From contig JAFEGS010000037.1 in assembly GCA_018239705.1 (NCBI GenBank), positions 1-8,039 on the forward strand: a stretch of 8,039 bases of DNA, given 5' to 3'. Within the stretch, counting starts at the first letter, position 1; every line of letters starts with the position of its first letter. This DNA comes from Verrucomicrobiota bacterium (GTDB taxonomy: Bacteria; Chlamydiota; Chlamydiia; Chlamydiales; FEN-1388). Shown piece after piece: positions 6,136 to 8,039 of the stretch. The position numbers and the translations under genes were made by a program. The notes beneath the pieces were generated by a model. That model made no database searches and had not been told where the DNA came from. It saw only the letters and a list, made by a program, of their open reading frames with translations.

Positions 6136-7221
6136 ATGCACTATAACTCTCCCCTATTTATTTTTCTCTTTACACTCCTAGTGGCTATTTTTTTTGCGTG
6201 GAAAAGGTGGAAAAAAGCCCCTCCGGCATTACCTGTTACATCTGAAGCACTGTTTGTCAAAAGAAGGGGCTGGAAGTTATATGCGGTTTTCTTCCCAGAA
6301 GCCAGTTACTGGATAGCGTGTCTGATTTTGCTGTTTGCCCTCTCAGATCCTCGCGGGAGCCCATCTCAGGGAGGGATATTTAGCCAGAAGAGAGCCGTGC
6401 CGCGAAAGGGGATTGCCCTTTACTTTTTACTCGATCAGTCGGGATCTATGATTGAACAGGTCTCAGTTACCACTCCATCGGGAGAGATCGACAAGGAGAG
6501 AAAAATTGATATTGCAAAGAGGGTCATTTCTCAATTTATTCTTGGAGATGAGGCATTGAACATGCCGGGAAGGGAAAATGACCTTATTGGGCTTGTTGCA
6601 TTTGCTCGCGTGCCAAACGTAATCTCCCCTCTTACGCTCGATCGGCAAAAGGTTGTGGATAGTCTTATGGCCCTACAGCCCATCCAGGAGGCTAGGCTCA
6701 ATGGGACGGCAATTGGGTATGCCATTTTCAAGACCGTGAACATGATTGTGGCCACAAAATACTTTGCTGAGCGCAATAGCCAAAACAGTAAACCGGCGTA
6801 CGTGATTGATAATCAAGCAATTGTCATCGTTACAGATGGGCTGCAAAGCCCAAACCCTGCAGACAAATTTAGCCAGTTTAGATTTATGCCTCCGGACGAG
6901 GCTTTGGACTATGCCAGGGCAAACGGTGTGAGGATTTATTACGTCGGCGTCGATCCCATTTTTGCACGAGCTGAAACGGCAGATGAGGTGAGGCGTCTGA
7001 AAAGCGAATTGCAAAAGACAGGAGGCGACTTCTTTTTAGCAACCGTTTCGCTTCCTATTGAAGAAATTTTTGCTAAAATAGACACGCTGGAAAAAAGCGC
7101 ACTACCCCCAGCCACAGTGGCAAATGAGGTCTCTTATATACCATATGTACTGCTGCTGGCTCTGGTAGTGCTCCTTTTTGGGGTGTTGGCAGAGACCGTA
7201 GTTGTGAGACGGGTGCCTTAA
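6136..7221 (+). CDS. BatA-like von Willebrand factor A domain membrane protein
   Basis: The 361-residue product has two N-terminal membrane helices (about 6-20 and 57-70), a VWA domain (about 92-315) and a C-terminal membrane helix (about 334-352). This is the layout of BatA proteins of the MoxR/Bat (aerotolerance) group. The metal-ion-dependent adhesion site is complete: DxSxS at D100/S102/S104 (FLLDQSGSM), T191 in LNGTAIGYAI, and D234 in IVIVTDGLQ. The VWA domain should therefore bind a divalent metal and a protein partner on the outer face of the cytoplasmic membrane. The LEKS motif after the domain (318-321) also matches BatA. The ATG at 6136 has AAGG seven bases upstream. No MoxR ATPase, BatB or DUF58 gene lies beside it, so it appears alone here and I give no symbol. 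Its stop overlaps that of the convergent Nudix gene. Confidence 0.85.
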   Translation: MHYNSPLFIFLFTLLVAIFFAWKRWKKAPPALPVTSEALFVKRRGWKLYAVFFPEASYWIACLILLFALSDPRGSPSQGGIFSQKRAVPRKGIALYFLLDQSGSMIEQVSVTTPSGEIDKERKIDIAKRVISQFILGDEALNMPGRENDLIGLVAFARVPNVISPLTLDRQKVVDSLMALQPIQEARLNGTAIGYAIFKTVNMIVATKYFAERNSQNSKPAYVIDNQAIVIVTDGLQSPNPADKFSQFRFMPPDEALDYARANGVRIYYVGVDPIFARAETADEVRRLKSELQKTGGDFFLATVSLPIEEIFAKIDTLEKSALPPATVANEVSYIPYVLLLALVVLLFGVLAETVVVRRVP

Positions 7222-7718
7222 AGGAAATTTTGCTGTACAGCTCTTCGGAGTACGCCTTCAAGTAGGGGCCGTACTTTATGGCCTTGAATGGTCATCTGGC
7301 CTTGTTGTGTGCTATTCACCAATGTGATGACATCGTCTGCTTTGATGGCAATAACCTCTGTCATCTCTTTCTGATAGTGTTTGAGGCCCTTTTTGCTATT
7401 TGCCTTTTGGAAGTCTGCCATTGGGTTGCCTTTGATCTTCAGCGGGACAAAATAGGTGACGGAGGTGTTGTGCATATCTATTTTGTTCACGTGGTATTTG
7501 CCCTGGTCGTTAAGCATTTTTTTGATGGTTTTGCCTTTTGCAAAAACATCATGGCTCTCTTCGTGAAGCTCTCTAATTGCACATTTATGAATGGATTCAT
7601 GCCTGTCTCGTTTTCCACCGAATGCAGATACTTCTCCATTGCGTTCAACTCCAAAATAGAGATGTTTAGTATTATGATATTTCCCAACTGGGATAACAAA
7701 AGCACCTGTGTAGGTCAT
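7218..7718 (-). CDS. Nudix (MutT-like) hydrolase
   Basis: Nudix enzymes cleave nucleoside diphosphates linked to another group, such as (d)NTPs, dinucleoside polyphosphates or NDP-sugars, using metal ions held by the Nudix box. Here the box is at residues 35-57 of a 166-residue protein: G35, E41, then R49-E50-L51-x-E53-E54. All catalytic glutamates and the arginine are kept, but the usual final glycine is His56. Before it comes GAFVIPVG (5-12) and YFGVERNGEVSAFGG (21-35), the normal first strands. The start at 7718 is chosen because AGGAG lies 5 bases upstream. An in-frame ATG at 7754 would add 12 residues but has no such site. The substrate cannot be told from the sequence. The gene ends in a 4-bp antisense overlap with the VWA gene. 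Confidence 0.85.
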   Translation of the reverse strand: MTYTGAFVIPVGKYHNTKHLYFGVERNGEVSAFGGKRDRHESIHKCAIRELHEESHDVFAKGKTIKKMLNDQGKYHVNKIDMHNTSVTYFVPLKIKGNPMADFQKANSKKGLKHYQKEMTEVIAIKADDVITLVNSTQQGQMTIQGHKVRPLLEGVLRRAVQQNFL

Positions 7719-7736
7719 AATTACTCCTAATAAATA

Positions 7737-7766
7737 TTGCTTATAAAGAATCATTTATTTTATAAA
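7737..7766 (+). promoter_or_regulatory. Candidate promoter for the gene starting at 7798
   Basis: TTGCTT (7737-7742) and TATAAA (7761-7766) are separated by 18 bp. The -10 box is good and the -35 box is poor. Transcription would start near 7773, about 25 bases before the ATG. It overlaps the candidate Nudix promoter on the other strand. Confidence 0.3.
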
Positions 7767-7775
7767 AAATGTCAA
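7747..7775 (-). promoter_or_regulatory. Candidate promoter for the Nudix gene
   Basis: A perfect TTGACA (minus strand, 7770-7775) lies upstream of the Nudix gene. At 17 bp spacing the -10 position is only GATTCT (7747-7752), a weak match. A better -10-like TATAAG (7740-7745) is 24 bp from the -35, which is too far. The exact promoter is therefore uncertain, though the region clearly must hold one. Confidence 0.3.
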
Positions 7776-7797
7776 CAATTTACTAAGAGAGTAGATC

Positions 7798-8039
7798 ATG
7801 GAAGCAAATATACAAGTCCTCTATTCATATCTCTTTCCTGTCGAATGGGAATATCAGTTAGAAAAAAAATTAGATCACATTGCTGGAGATAACGAGAGGT
7901 ATTGGGATGATTTCCTCTTGCAGCTCAATCGGATGAGCAGTAGCGAAGTTATACACAATATTCCAAGGGAAAACAGCAGGCAGGTAATAATAAACCTGAT
8001 AAAGAACAGAGAGATATTTTGTACCATTAGCAAGGCAAT
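7798..8039 (+). CDS. Unrecognised protein, N-terminal part (cut by window end)
   Basis: An ATG at 7798-7800, with AAGAGAG about six bases upstream, opens a frame that stays open for 80 codons to the window end. The visible part is mixed charged and hydrophobic, without a signal peptide or membrane helix. It starts MEANIQVLYSYLFPVEWEYQ and continues with a region rich in Asp, Glu, Asn and Arg (LDHIAGDNERYWDDFLLQL, then ENSRQVIINLIKNREIF). It looks helical and soluble. I do not recognise the family. The surrounding DNA is more A/T-rich than the core operon. The reading frame and ribosome site make a real gene likely, but its function and full length cannot be judged here. Confidence 0.65.
   Translation, partial: MEANIQVLYSYLFPVEWEYQLEKKLDHIAGDNERYWDDFLLQLNRMSSSEVIHNIPRENSRQVIINLIKNREIFCTISKA

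Noticed and set aside
6673..7014. A 113-codon minus-strand frame inside the VWA gene
   Set aside because: Antisense to the conserved VWA domain, with no ribosome site seen and no recognisable product.
7278..7730. A 150-codon open frame on the + strand opposite the Nudix gene
   Set aside because: It lies fully antisense to a gene with a clear Nudix box and a strong ribosome site; its product is rich in Cys, Phe and His without a recognisable domain, typical of a shadow frame.

Overview
This window looks like a compact bacterial chromosome segment. The genes are tightly packed, mostly on the minus strand, with ordinary Shine-Dalgarno sites and no tRNA, rRNA, CRISPR or insertion sequence that I could see. 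The gene content (dprA, topA, scpA, scpB, a BatA-like von Willebrand A protein, a Nudix hydrolase, an archaeal-type ATPase tail) does not fix the taxon. A Gram-negative bacterium, possibly of the Chlamydiae/PVC type or another host-associated lineage, is a guess only and is not demonstrated by the sequence.

Layout. Positions 1-205 (+) hold the last 67 codons of a protein with a winged-helix end typical of archaeal-type AAA ATPases. It runs tail-to-tail, with a 12-bp overlap, into a minus-strand block read from about 5041 down to 194. In transcription order this block is a possible 61-residue small protein, dprA, topA, scpA, scpB. The last four are joined by a 4-bp gap, an ATGA overlap and a 25-bp overlap, so they are almost certainly co-transcribed. 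The operon pairs a DNA-uptake/RecA-loading factor with three proteins of chromosome topology and compaction (topoisomerase I and the two non-SMC subunits of condensin). Positions 5042-5232 are an A/T-rich gap with a long near-perfect inverted repeat.

From 5233 to 6009 (-) lies a single-pass membrane protein with a helical, TPR-like outer domain and a CxxCxxC motif in its cytoplasmic N-terminus. It is divergent from a BatA-like VWA membrane protein (6136-7221, +). The 126 bp between them carries candidate promoters in both directions and an 8-bp direct repeat with an 11-bp period across both -35 regions. The VWA gene ends in a 4-bp tail-to-tail overlap with a Nudix hydrolase gene (7218-7718, -). 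A second divergent, very A/T-rich intergenic region then leads to an unrecognised gene (7798 to the window end, +) that is cut by the window edge.

No clear new multi-gene system is visible. The points most worth checking are the small ORF that conflicts with the dprA start, the topA-scpAB coupling, the direct repeats in the 6010-6135 intergenic region, and the dyad at 5165-5202.
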